A stretch of 64,000 nucleotides of DNA from Gossypium raimondii (GCF_025698545.1 NC_068570.1:9936001-10000000), one strand, 5' to 3'; shown: positions 1 to 10,662, numbered from the stretch's first letter. Program-made: numbers and translations. The notes: a model not told the origin generated them from the letters alone.

Positions 1-634
1 ATTTAAAATTCATCAATTAAAAACCCAAACCCGTCCATTAATCTACTCAAATGGTATAATTTTCAAATTAATGAGGGTTTAATTGCACAATTGGTCTTTC
101 AATTATTTTAAATTTTAACTAAACAAGCTTATTTTCAATTTAATCATAAACTAATTAGGACTAAAAGAGAAAATAGCCAAAAAGTTGGTGGATTTTAATC
201 ATGCCACCACTGCTTGGATTTTTTGACCATGGTTTAATTATCATTTTGGTCCTTTTACTATTTTAAATTTATAGCAATTAACTTTTACCTCTTTTACAAT
301 TTAATTCTTTTACGAATTAAGCAATAAATCATCAAAATTACTGGACCCAACTTCAATTCACATATATACGACTCTGTAAATATTTAATAAAAATATTTAC
401 GGCTTTATATAAAGGAAACAAGATCCTAATACCTCGGTTTCAATAACCACTTGACTTTTGAACCAAATCACTTACACTAACTTTTAATTCAATTGTTTAA
501 AATCATCAAATCAAAATTCAATATAAAATTACTATTAAATCGTATAATTTAAATGCCAATTATACAAACTTAATCATCGGATTTGTGGTCTCGAAATCAT
601 TATTTTTGACACCACCAAAAAATGGGCTATTACA
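1..634 (-). mobile_element. LTR fragment, gypsy family related to the solo LTR at 856-12661
   Basis: No coding capacity. The right end resembles the right end of the solo LTR at 12420-12661: both have a GTAAATATTTA..AAATATTTA block (about 376-402 here), then GTGGTCTCGAA, then GACACC, and both finish in TTACA (here at 634). The left part lies outside the window. The minus orientation is inferred from the related LTR at 32402-35560, whose right end touches a reverse-complemented polypurine tract. This is probably a decayed copy or another solo LTR; the missing left end prevents a decision. Confidence 0.5.
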
Positions 635-855
635 ATTTAATCCGTTTCATAATTTTCCAGAAAAATCATCCATGTTCTTAATCGAATTTGAATTTTTTAA
701 AATTGATCCATAAAATGTGTTTGATCTTTTGGTTTAAGATTAAAAACCTCTTAGACCTATTTTGATCTTAGACATTCATTGATATTTGGATTCCAACTCA
801 AATTTAAAGATTCACCATTTTTGATCCTCAAGTTCAAGAAAGAAGAAGTTGAAAA
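635..855. other. AT-rich spacer, no gene seen
   Basis: Short AT-rich stretch between two LTR copies. An open frame that begins here at 779 runs into the next LTR, has no recognisable domain and is not called. The last five bases (851-855, GAAAA) are the left target-site duplication of the solo LTR. Confidence 0.5.
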
Positions 856-1783
856 TGTAACACCCATAACCATTATTCGTCGCCGGAACAGGGTTATAAA
901 GCATTACCGAACTTTACAAAATAAATACAAATATTTTATAACATTTAATAAAACATATCAGAAACCAATCATAAAATACTCATATTGTCCCTTGTATAAG
1001 CCCTTAAGGCCCAATATGCACCTTAGAAGTGAATCGGGACTAAACCGAATACTTAGGGAATTTTTCATAAAATCTCAAAAATTTTCTTAGGAGCAGGGGA
1101 CACACGCTTGTGTGGCCAGCCGACACGCCCCTATCGTAGGCCGTGTGGGCATTCGATCTGAGGCACACGGCCATGTCCTAGCCTATGTCTGTACCCGTGT
1201 AACTCTCTGACTTGGATCACACGGCCAACCACATGCTCGTGTGCTAGGCTATGTGCAAAAACCTGGGCATTCTATTTCAAAAGTTTAAGATGCAGGGGAT
1301 ACACGGCCAGACCACAAGCCCATCTGTCAGGTCGTGTGTCACACACGACTGTGACACACGCCCATGTATCTGCCCGTGTGGACAAAAATAGGTCATTTTA
1401 TGAGTTTTTTTCTCACCCATTCTTGACTTCAACCTACACACTTCAAATTTCATACATATAGGCCATAGCAAGGACACCAAAAAAACCAAATTCCTAACTT
1501 TAATATGGTCATATTATCACATATATTTTAACATTCTAATTAGAACATAAAACAATTCACACATTCAACAACATATATCAACATGTTTTAACAATTTATT
1601 CACCACTAAGCCTAGGAACTATCTATCCATTAACCACACTAATACTATACCAAACATGATAAACCATTCATATATAAGTTAACTTGAAACATAAACAAAA
1701 TGTAATTATTGACATTTTTTAACATCCCAAAAATTCAAGTCTTTAATTTTTGTATGATTTGTCACAAATTGCTTGTTTGCTTT

Positions 1784-1996
1784 AGTGGCTAAGTGATTTG
1801 GGTGTGTATGGGAGTGTTTGAGAAGCCTGGGTTCAAGTCTTGGCTTTTGTAGAATTTTATTTTTGCTCTTAGATGAATCTGGACACTAGTTTATAGGCTT
1901 TATAAATATTAGTGTTGGTTTTATGTCATAAAAAAAGCTTGTGGTCTAGTGGCAATGTGGTGTGTTGTGTACTGTGAAGTCTGAGATTCAAGTCTT
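1784..1996 (+). promoter_or_regulatory. Two tandem tRNA-like A-box/B-box pairs inside the LTR
   Basis: Pair 1: AGTGGCTAAGTG (1784-1795) resembles an RNA polymerase III A box and GGGTTCAAGTCTT (1829-1841) a B box. Pair 2: TCTAGTGGCAATGTGG (1945-1960) and GAGATTCAAGTCTT (1983-1996). The 35-45 base spacing is tRNA-like, but no acceptor or anticodon stem is evident, so this is not a tRNA gene. It may be tRNA-derived, SINE-like sequence captured by the LTR. Any promoter activity is inference. Confidence 0.35.
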
Positions 1997-3090
1997 GGGT
2001 TATGCAATGGGGTATCTATTTTTCTGCTTGAGCCGTGTAAGTGACAGAGTTGGAGTGAAATGCTGCCGAAGGAAATTTGAACTGGTCATAGAGGGAGTTG
2101 AGTAGAAATTCGTGGAGTGATAAGGGAAGAGATTTGAGGAGAAAATCGAGGAGTTGTTGAGAGGAAGAGTTATGCCGAAGTTGGGCTCTAGCACTCTAGG
2201 AAATTCGGCTAGGGGGATTGCTAGTGCTGACTTGGTCATTCTGAGGCTTTCGGTATTGAAGTGCATTTCCTCTTTCTCAGTTGGAAATTTTGGCCAATTT
2301 TGGTTCACCTTTTTACGGTTGGTGCATACATTGCCAAGTTTTGGGTTCGTTTCTATTTCTCTTCTCTCTTCACTTTTTACTTTTGGCCGAATCTCTCTTC
2401 CCTTTTTCTTCTTGTTGGTTGAACTTTTTCTCCTCTCTTCTCTTCTCTGTCAAAAGCTCCATTTCTCTTCCCCTCTTCACTTTGTCATTTTCTTCCTCAT
2501 TCTTCTTTTCCAAACCCCAATCGTTATTCTTTTTCCTTAAGCTGAATTCCACATCTCTCCTTCCCACCTCTTCTTTTCTTTTCCTCCTCATCTTTTCAGT
2601 TTCTCCCCTTTTTTTTGCTCTGATTGCCGAATCCTCCCATCCCTTGGGGGCCGATCGTTGGGCTTGCGTTTGGTAGTCATTCTCTCGCGCATTATTGGTA
2701 AGTGTAATAGAATGGTGTTTTCCTTTACCGGTTAACTTAAGTGCTTACCTTTTTCAGTTGGTGCCTAGGAACCTTTCAAAGGGTCGAAGGTTAGTGAATA
2801 CTCTGGTTAAGCAAACCATTTCTTTTTGCTCGATCAAGTTGAGGTAAGTTAGCAGTCGTCACAACTTATGATCAATTGATGGTATAACTGCGTAGACGTT
2901 TAACTAAGATTCTTGGTCAAATGTAGGTTTTGGGTGCTCGTGGATCGTGGTGCATTTTCACAAATCAAGTGTGTAATCACCTATTACAATTGTAGATCGG
3001 CGAAAAGCTGAAAAGTCGATAACACTGCGTTTGAGTCCATATGAGCGTGCGAACGCTCGAGTGGTAAGCCCAACCTGTGAATTGTAGGCT

Positions 3091-3350
3091 AATGACTAAA
3101 ATACCCCCAATGGTAAAATAACCAAAATACCCTCATGGGTAAAATGGCCGAAATACCCTCAATAGGTAAAATAACCGAAATACCCTCAAAGGGTAAGATA
3201 ACCGAAATATCCTTGATGTGTAAAGTGACCGAAATACCCTCGATGGATAAAATGATCGAAATACCCTCAAAGGGTAAAATGACCAAAATACCCTTGAAGG
3301 GTAAAATAACCGAAATACCCCAAAGGGTAAAATGACTGTTATACCCTTAG
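3091..3350 (+). repeat. Minisatellite, about 9.5 copies of a 27-bp unit, in the 5' LTR
   Basis: The unit reads approximately ACCGAAATACCCTCAAAGGG followed by TAAAATG. Each unit contains an ACCCT..AGGGT dyad, so single strands could fold into small hairpins. Because the unit is 27 bp it stays open in some frames and yields spurious repetitive ORFs on both strands. The same array is found in the 3' LTR. Confidence 0.9.
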
Positions 3351-4258
3351 GAATTGAAATATGTGTATGGACGACTTGTTCTATGATATATATATATAAC
3401 TGCTACTGAGTATGACATACTGCATACACATATGGTTTATGACATGACATACTGCATGTGGTTGGGATTATGATATAGGGGAAGTATACTATACTGGTGG
3501 CTATGCCACATATACTGTTACTCGCAGCTTTGATGCATTACTGTTACTGGCAGCTTTGCAACGTTATTATTACCGGCAGCTTTGTTACAATATTGGTGTG
3601 TTGGCTGGGTGGGTCAATTTTATCCCCACATGGTGTGTTGTGGGTACGGAGTGGTGTGTTGGTTGGATTGGGATGGGTTACATCACTGCATTGTACTGAT
3701 TACTGTATTGGGCTAAGGCTCACACTGATTTTGTATGTTGCATAGTGATTGTTTAAAAGGGGAGTACACACTGAGTTTCGTAAACTCACCCTCTCCTTTA
3801 ACTGTACAGGTAATCCTCAGCCATAGACGATTCGGTGCTGCGAGGGACTCAGATATGGCCACACCATCACTGCTTTTCTTATTGCTATTATTTTAATTTA
3901 ATAATAAGTTGGGCTCTGATTTTCTTTTTGTAACAAGGCCTCTAATTTGGTTTAAATTTTTAATTAGGCTTTTGTTTTATATTTTAAACTGCTAGTTAGG
4001 AGAAAACGAGTGTTCAAAATAATTATTGCTTTCAAAGACGTAAACTTTAAACGTAGAGTGTTCAAATGCTTCCGCGTTTTAAATCAACTTAACATAACAT
4101 TAGCAGTTAATAAGGCAAACATTTGGATAATGGCCAGTTAAACTATAATAAAGAGGTTTTCAAACTTAAGAAACAGGGTTTAATTTTGAGAAACGCTTCA
4201 AGGTGACACACCAGATTCAGCCATAACGTCTAGGCCGGGTTTAGGGTGTTACATTTAG

Positions 4259-4273
4259 TGGTATCAGAGCCAG
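4259..4273 (+). other. Primer-binding site, initiator methionine tRNA
   Basis: TGGTATCAGAGCCAG begins five bases after the 5' LTR ends at 4253. It matches the classic plant retroelement primer site complementary to the 3' end of initiator tRNA-Met. The same site, with the same five leading bases, occurs in the non-coding element at 32348-39342. Confidence 0.92.
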
Positions 4274-4635
4274 GTTGCAAAACTTGACTGTGGAATGGGT
4301 TTTGAAAATTTTTGGAAATCTTGGAAAACTGCTTTTGAAGTGTTTTTGAGGGATTACAAGTGTGGCATATCGAGTCTCCAGTACCAAATCTATATGTTTC
4401 TCTTTATACTATAGACTACTTGAAATGCAAAGCACTGAAAAACTACTATAGATAGTCGGACTGTACTGAAACTCTTTACTTAGAGTCAAAGTGAGACTGT
4501 AGGAACTGGAAACTGTAGGGAGACCTTGATCCGCAAAAACAAAACTATGATTACTGCTTTTCATAAGACATTAATAATTACTGGAACTACAAACTGATGC
4601 ATAAAACTTCTTAAACAGATAATACATTATTCGAT
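4274..4635 (+). other. Untranslated leader of the gypsy element
   Basis: About 360 bp between the primer-binding site and the gag start codon. I see no ORF or domain; this is the position expected for the leader and packaging region. Confidence 0.6.
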
Positions 4636-6222
4636 ATGAACACTAGGGGAGCTCAAGAAAGGGGTACACGAGGCCGCCGTAGAGGCCGAGGTTGTGCTAG
4701 GGCTGGGTCTTCGGCATCAGGTCACATGCCTAATGTTGAGGCTAGGGAAGTACCAGCTTCTCCAGTGACTGAGACGGGATCTTACGATCGAGCAGCTAGG
4801 GATGACGCACTATGTCAAGCTATGCTCCACATACTAGAAAGGGTCGTAGGGACTAGTACAAGTGTTGTGGGCCATGGGTCGATTTCAGAACGACTCTGGT
4901 CGAATGGAGCAGAAATTTTTAGGGGTATTTCTGGAGTATCCCCTAATGTGGCTGAATATTGGTTGGAAGCCACGGAGAGAATAATGGATGACCTCGATTG
5001 CACTTCTGAGCAAAAGCTAAAATGAGCAGTGTCTTTACTACGAGACGAGGCCTACTAGTGGTGGCTTACTGTGAGAGAAGGCACTTAGGCCAACCGGTTA
5101 ACATGGGATTTCTTTAAGTCGACATTTTAAGGAAAGTATGTGGGCACAAGTTATGTGGACGCCCGAAGAAAGGAATTTTTGAGTTTGATTCAGGGGAATA
5201 AAACTGTGACAGTGTATGAGGTAGAGTTTTTGAGACTGAACCGCTACGCTCGTGGGGTAGTGGTAACTGAATATGAAGGTTGTGTGGGATTTGAGGACGG
5301 CCTTCGGGATGAGTTGCGAGTCTTGATAGCTCCGTAGAGGGAGCGAGATTTTGCTGCCCTAGTTGAAAATGAAAAAATCACAGAAGATGTGAAGCTCTCT
5401 GAGTGCCAGAACTGTGAGAAAGATATGGATAGGTTTAAGAGGGATTCAGAGCTTTGAAGTCTTTCTGAAAGGCTTAAAAAGAATGCCAAGTTTGATGGGT
5501 CAGTTCGGGCTGGGGTTTCTGTGGCAAGACCATAGTCTTGTGCTGATTGTGGGAGACATCATCTGGGTGAGTGTTGGAAGAAGATTGGGGCATGTTTCAT
5601 ATGTAGGTCTAAGGAGCATCAAGTTAAGGATTGTACTCAGAGGCCTACTCAGACGCAAGCTACAGGTCAAGGTTTTGTTCAGCCAGTGAGAGGTGGTCAG
5701 CAGCCACCGGGAGATCGTGGGCAGGTTAGAGGTGGAAATGGTATAGGACGAGGTCATGGACCGTATAGCAGAGGGGTTAGTAATAGTGAGGTGAGGCACC
5801 CAGCACTAGTCTATGCTGCTCGTCGCCGAGAGGTTGGTGATGCTCCAGATGTTATAACTGGTACGTTCCTAATTCATAATGTACCTTTCACTACTTTAAT
5901 TGATATAGGGTCTACACATTCATACATTGCATGCACTGTGTCTGGCATCTTGGGTATCATGTGTGAGAGTTCCGCTAATGAGATGACTGTTTTAAGTCCA
6001 CTGGGACAATCAGTAGGAGTGGACAAGTTGTTCAGAGATGTACCCCTAGAGGTTCAAGGAGTTATATTTCTAGCGGATTTAGTGGAGCTACCGTTTGGTG
6101 AATTCGACCTAATCTTGGGGATAGATTGGTTGGTTAAACATCGTGCAAGTTTGGATTGTGCTGCTAAGCGTATGGTGTTAAGGACTATTGAGGATGAGGA
6201 GGTGACTGTGATTGGGGAGTGA
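4636..6222 (+). pseudogene. gag-protease region of the gypsy element, broken by in-frame stops
   Basis: One reading frame runs from ATG 4636 through gag and protease without an indel, but is interrupted by stops at 5023, 5056, 5086, 5128, 5335, 5455 and 5533 and ends at a stop at 6220. The first part is an Arg/Gly-rich N-terminus, then the retrotransposon gag capsid region. A CCHC zinc knuckle is seen at about 5537-5637 (CADCGRHHLGEC, followed by a second knuckle CFICRSKEHQVKDC). The protease lies at about 5800-6200 with the active-site motif LIDIGSTHSYI. The stops are TGA, TAG or TAA where C-to-T change of CGA, CAG or CAA explains them, consistent with decay of methylated cytosines. No full protein can be made. 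Confidence 0.88.
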
Positions 6223-6283
6223 AGGTACTTTCTATCTAATGTGATATTTGTATTAAGGGCCGAAAAACTGGTTCGCAAAGGTT

Positions 6284-9109
6284 GTGAGGCATTTAGCCTA
6301 TGTTGGTGTATCTGATTTTGAGGGTATTTCTGTTGGAGATATCAGAACTGTTAAGGATTTTTCTGATGTTTTTCTAGATGAGTTCCTTGGGTTGCCACCG
6401 AGTCGCGAAGTTGAATTTGGGATTGAGCTCTTGCTAGGAACAGCTCCAGTGTCTATCGCCCATTATAGGATGGCACTGAAGGAGCTGGTAGAGCTAAAAG
6501 CTCAAATCCAAGAACTATTGGATCGAGGATTTATTCGACCTAATGTGTCTCCGTGGGGAGCACCAATGTTGTTCGTAAAAAAAGGATGGGACCATGCGCA
6601 TGTGTATAGAATATCGGCAACTGAATAGCTAACCATCAAGAACAAGTATCCTTTGCCGAGGATAGATGATTTATTTGATCAGTTACAAGGAGCTTCGATT
6701 TTCTCTAAGATAGATCTTCATTCTGGGTACCATCAGTTAAGAGTTAAAGAGGCTAATGTGTATAAGACTGCGTTTAGGACTCGTTATGGTCATTACGAGC
6801 TCTTAATGATGCCGTTTGGGCTAACGAATGCACCAGCTGCCTTCATAGACTTAATGAACTGAGTATTCCAGCCCTACTTGGATCGGTTCGTGGTGGTATT
6901 CATAGACGATATCTTGGTGTATTCGAGAACCGAGGATGAACATGATACACATCTCCAAGTTATTCTGCAGATTCTAAGGGAAAAATAATTATATGCTAAG
7001 TTTAGTAAGTGTGAATTCTGGTTGCGCGAGGTGACATTTCTGGGTCACGTGGTATCTGCCGAGGGGATTAAGGTTGATCCTCGAAAAATTGAAGCTTTAT
7101 TGGATTGGAAACCACCTAAGACTGTATCTGAGGTTCGAAGTTTTTTGGGTATAGCAGGGTATTATAGGCATTTTTTGAGGGGTTTTCCTTAATTGCTGCA
7201 CCTCTGACAAGGTTTCTACGAAAAGAGGTGTTGTTTAATTGGACAGATAAGCAGCAAGAAAGTTTTGAGAAACTAAAGAAAGTTCTGACCGAGGCCCTTG
7301 TCTTGATACAACCAGATTTAGGAAGGAATTCACCGTCTACAGTGATGCATCACACGTTGGTTTGGGCTGTGTGCTGATACAGGAGGGTAAGGTGATTGCC
7401 TATGCATCTCGTCAACTTAAGCCTCACGAAACGAATTACCCTACTCACGACTTGGAGTTAGCCGCGGTAGTATTTGCACTGAAAATTTTGAGGCACTATT
7501 TATAAGGTGAGAAGTGTATTATCTACACAGATCACAAGAGTCTTAAGTATGTCCTCACTCAGAAAGAGTTGAATCTTAGGCAGCGAAGATGGATAGAGCT
7601 GCTTAAGGATTATGATTGCTCGATTGAATACTATCCTGGTAAGGCTAATGTGGTAGCTGACGCACTAAGCCGTAGGGCTGTATGTGATTTGAGAGCGGTG
7701 TTTGCTCATCTCAGCTTGTTTGATTATGGTAGCTTGTTGGTTGAGCTACAAGTTAGACCGACGTGGACTGAACTGATTAAGGGTAAATAGTTGTTGGATG
7801 AGTCACTAGTTCTTCATTTTCGACAGGTTGAGAATGGGGAAACTTCGGATTTTAGGTTGAATAGTGAAGGAATATTGTGCTTTCGTGGGAGAGTCTGTGT
7901 ACCAAGGGATAATGGTTTGCGGCAGTCTATACTGGGAGAGGCGCATATTAGTCCATATGCTATGCATCCGGGCAGGAATAAAATGTATCGAGATCTTCGT
8001 GAGTTATATTGGTGGCCAGGACTGAAACATGAAGTAACTAATTTTGTGGGTAAATGTTTAATTTGTCAGGAAGAGAAGGCTGAACATCAGTTACCTGCAG
8101 GGTTACTTCAGCCAGTTAAAATTTCACTTTGGTAGTGGGAGAGAGTAACCATGGATTTTGTGAGTGGGTTGCCCTTAACGCCTACCAAGAAAGATTCGGT
8201 ATGGGTTATTGTAGATCGATTGACTAAATCTGTCCATTTTAAACTAGTCAGTACTGATTACTCTTTGTAGAAGTTGGCTAAGCCGTGTGTGGCTGAGATC
8301 GTAAGACTTCATGGGGTACTGGTTTCTATAATATCAGATAGAGATCGTCGGTTTTGGAAGAAACTACATGAGGTTTTGGGTTCTAGACTGGACTTTAGTA
8401 CTGCGTTTCTTCCCCAGACAGATGGTCAGTCTCAGAGGGTGATTCAAATTTTGGAGGCAGTTGGGAAGACTATTTGCCGTTAGCAGAGTTTGCGTATAAT
8501 AATAGCTACCATTCCAGTATTCAAATGGCACCATACGACCTGTTGGACTGAGTTGGTTGAGCGGCGGGTTCTGGGGCCAGAGTTAGTATCTGATACCGAA
8601 GAGAAGGTGAAACTGATTCGAGATCGGATGAAGGAAGCATCTGATAGGCAGAAGTCTTACGCGGATCTTAAATGTCGTGAGGTTGAGTATTCTGTGGGGA
8701 TTTCGTATTTCTCAAGGTCTCTCCATGGAAAAAGATACTGAGGTTTGGACGGAAGGGTAAGCTTAGCCCTAGGTTCATTGGGCCTTACCGTATACTGAAG
8801 CGTGTGGGACCGGTCGCTTATCAACTTGAGTTGCCTCCAGAATTAGACCATATTCACGATGTGTTCTACGTCTCCATGCTAAGGTGTTATCGCTCTGATC
8901 CTACGCACATAGTACCAGTTAAAGAAATCAAGGTTAGACCAGATTTGACCTTCAAGGAAGAGCCAATGCAGATTTTAGACCGTGAGGTTAAAGTACTGAG
9001 GAGGAAATCGATCCCACTAGTCAAAGTGCTTTGGCGTAATCACAATTCAAAAGAAGCCACGTGGGAACCCGAAGAGGCGATGAGACAACAATACCCTCAC
9101 CTATTCTAA
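6284..9109 (+). pseudogene. Reverse transcriptase-RNase H-integrase-chromodomain region of the gypsy element
   Basis: This is shifted one base relative to gag-protease (break near 6290). Reverse transcriptase covers about 6430-7100, with [24 protein letters not shown] and the catalytic FIDDILVYS (about 6899-6925). A run of seven A near 6580 causes a frameshift, and stops occur at about 6860 and 6986. RNase H is at about 7320-7680 ([24 protein letters not shown]). Integrase has an HHCC zinc finger at about 7945-8090 and a core with MDFVSGLPLT and IISDRDRRF. The third catalytic position (8433-8435) codes Gln where the family has Glu. A chromodomain-like end at 8930-9109 contains WEPEEAM. Further stops lie at about 7503, 7788, 8133, 8268 and 8481. 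Confidence 0.9.
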
Positions 9110-9139
9110 CCAGGTAAATTTTGAGGCCGAAATTTCGTT

Positions 9140-9152
9140 AAAGAGGTAGAGT
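9140..9152 (+). other. Polypurine tract of the gypsy element
   Basis: AAAGAGGTAGAGT directly precedes the 3' LTR start TGTAAC at 9153, the position where plus-strand priming occurs in LTR retrotransposons. The tract is short and imperfect. Confidence 0.6.
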
Positions 9153-9245
9153 TGTAACGCCCCAAAAATTCAAGTCTTTAATTTTTGCATGATTTGTGAC
9201 AAATCATGCAAAAATTAAAGACTTGAATTTTTGGGGCGTTACAAC
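9151..9245. repeat. Perfect 46-bp inverted repeat with a 3-bp loop at the LTR start
   Basis: Positions 9151-9196 are the exact reverse complement of 9200-9245, separated by TGA (9197-9199). The left arm is the normal LTR start plus the two last bases of the purine tract. The right arm is its mirror and joins LTR sequence at a short shared ACAAC. Confidence 0.97.
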
Positions 9246-10662
9246 TTAGGATCAATTGATAGTATAACTGCGTAGACGTTTAACTAAGATTCTTGGTCAA
9301 ATGTAGGTTTTGGGTGCTCGTGGATCGTTGTTCGTTTTCACAAATCAAGTGTGTAATCACCTACTGCAACCGTAAATCGGTGAAAAGCTGATAACACGGC
9401 GTTTGAGTCCATACGAGCGTGCGAACACTCGAGTGGTAAGCCCAACATGTGAATTGTGGGTTAATGACCGAAATACCCCTAAGGGTAAAATGATCGAAAT
9501 ACCCTCAATAGGTAAAATGGCCGAAATACCTTTGAAGGGTAAAATTACCAAAATACCCTGGAAGGGTAAAATAACCGAAATACCCTCGAAGGGTAAAATG
9601 ACCGAAATACCCTCGATGGGTAAAATGACCGAAATACCCTTGAAGGGTAAAATGACTGAAATACCCCCAAAGGTAAAATGACCGAAATACCCCTATAGGG
9701 TAAAATGACTGTTGTACCCCCAGGAATTGAAATGTGTGTATGACCGACTTGTTCTATGATATATATATATAACTGCTACTGAGTATGACATACTGCATAC
9801 ACGTATGATTTATGACATGACATGCTACATGGGGTTGAGATTCTGATATAGGGGAAGTCTACTATACTGGTGGTTATGCCACATATACTGTTACTCGCAG
9901 CTTTGATGCGTTACTGTTACTAGCAGCTTTGCTGTGATATTGGTGTGTTGGCTGGGTGGGTCAATTTTATCCCCACATGGTGTGTTGGTGGTACGGAGTG
10001 GTGGGTTGGCTGGATTGGGATAGGTTGCATCACTGCATTGTACTGATTACTATATTGGGCTAAGGCCCACACTGTTACTGTAATGGGCTAAGGCCCACAC
10101 TATACTGATACTGTATAGGGCTCAGGCCCAGACTGATTCTGCATGTTGCATAGTGATTGTTTAGAAGGGGAGTACACACTGAGTTTCGCAAACTCAACCC
10201 TCTCCTTTAACTGTGCAGGTAATCTTCAGCCATAGACGATTCGGTGCTGCGAGAGACTCGGAGATGGCCACACCATCACTGCTTTTCTTATTGCTATTAT
10301 TTTAATTTAATAATAAGTTGGGTTCTGATTTTCTTTTTGTAATAAGGCCTCTAATTTGGTTTAAATTTTTAAGTGGGCTTTTGTTTTATATTTTAAACTA
10401 CTAGTTAGGAGAAAACGAGTTTTCAAAACAATTATTATTTTCAAAGACGTGAACTTTAAACGTAGAGTTTTCAAATGCTTCCGCATTTTAAATCAACTTA
10501 ACATAACATTAGCAGTTAACAAGGCAAACATTTGGATAATGGTCAGTTAAACTATAATAAAGAGGTTTTCAAACTTAAGAAACGGGGTTTAATTTTGAGA
10601 AACATTTCAAGGTGACGCACCAGATTTGGCCATAACAACTAGGCCGGGTTTGGGGTGTTACA
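9153..10662 (+). repeat. 3' LTR of the gypsy element, rearranged
   Basis: About 1.51 kb, TGTAACGCCCC to GGGGTGTTACA. The first 48 bp match the 5' LTR. A reversed copy of that start follows, and collinear sequence then resumes at 9241 (matching 2861). About 1.1 kb of the 5' LTR is therefore missing. The minisatellite (9461-9725) is present. Near 10055-10140 there are three GGCTAAGGCCCACACT-type units where the 5' LTR has one (about 3709-3727). The CATTT duplication directly abuts the end. Confidence 0.9.
9461..9725 (+). repeat. Minisatellite, about 9.5 copies of the 27-bp unit, in the 3' LTR
   Basis: Same unit and dyad as the array at 3091-3350, with similar copy number but different variants along the array (for example ACCCTGGAAGGGT and ACCCCTATAGGGT here). 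The arrays may have exchanged or mutated copies after insertion. Confidence 0.9.

Larger units (their letters stand above)
1718..4253 (+). repeat. 5' LTR of the gypsy element
   Basis: About 2.54 kb, from TTTAACATCCC (the expected TG start is mutated to TT) to GGTGTTACA. It holds a segment of about 1.1 kb (1767-2860) that is absent from the 3' LTR. That segment includes two tRNA-like box pairs and a strongly pyrimidine-rich stretch (about 2380-2620). A 27-bp minisatellite lies at 3091-3350. Open frames inside it, for example at 2154-2676, are not coding; they reflect low-complexity composition. Confidence 0.9.
1718..10662 (+). mobile_element. Complete but dead Ty3/gypsy chromovirus-type LTR retrotransposon (Del/Tekay-like)
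   Basis: Both LTRs are present (1718-4253 and 9153-10662), with an exact CATTT duplication at 1713-1717 and 10663-10667. An initiator-methionine-tRNA primer-binding site follows the 5' LTR and a purine tract precedes the 3' LTR. Between them, in order, lie gag with a zinc knuckle, an aspartic protease, reverse transcriptase, RNase H, integrase and a C-terminal chromodomain-like module, which is the Ty3/gypsy chromovirus order. Del/Tekay affiliation is inferred from the chromodomain and the long LTRs. The element is dead: many in-frame stops, at least two frameshifts, and loss of the third catalytic residue of the integrase. The two LTRs differ by a large deletion-inversion described separately. 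Confidence 0.93.

Noticed and set aside
1784..1996. tRNA genes
   Set aside because: Only A- and B-box-like motifs are present; I could not form acceptor and anticodon stems.
2154..2676. Overlapping ORFs on both strands of about 100-130 codons
   Set aside because: They lie in the pyrimidine-rich part of the 5' LTR, consist of Leu/Phe/Ser or Lys/Glu runs and have no domain.
3089..3335. ORFs with repeated KITEIPSKG-type peptides, also at 9403-9681
   Set aside because: They are translations of the 27-bp minisatellite. Both strands stay open because the unit length is a multiple of three.
3091..3350. Possible CRISPR-like array
   Set aside because: Units are contiguous 27-bp tandem repeats without unique spacers, in plant DNA, inside an LTR.
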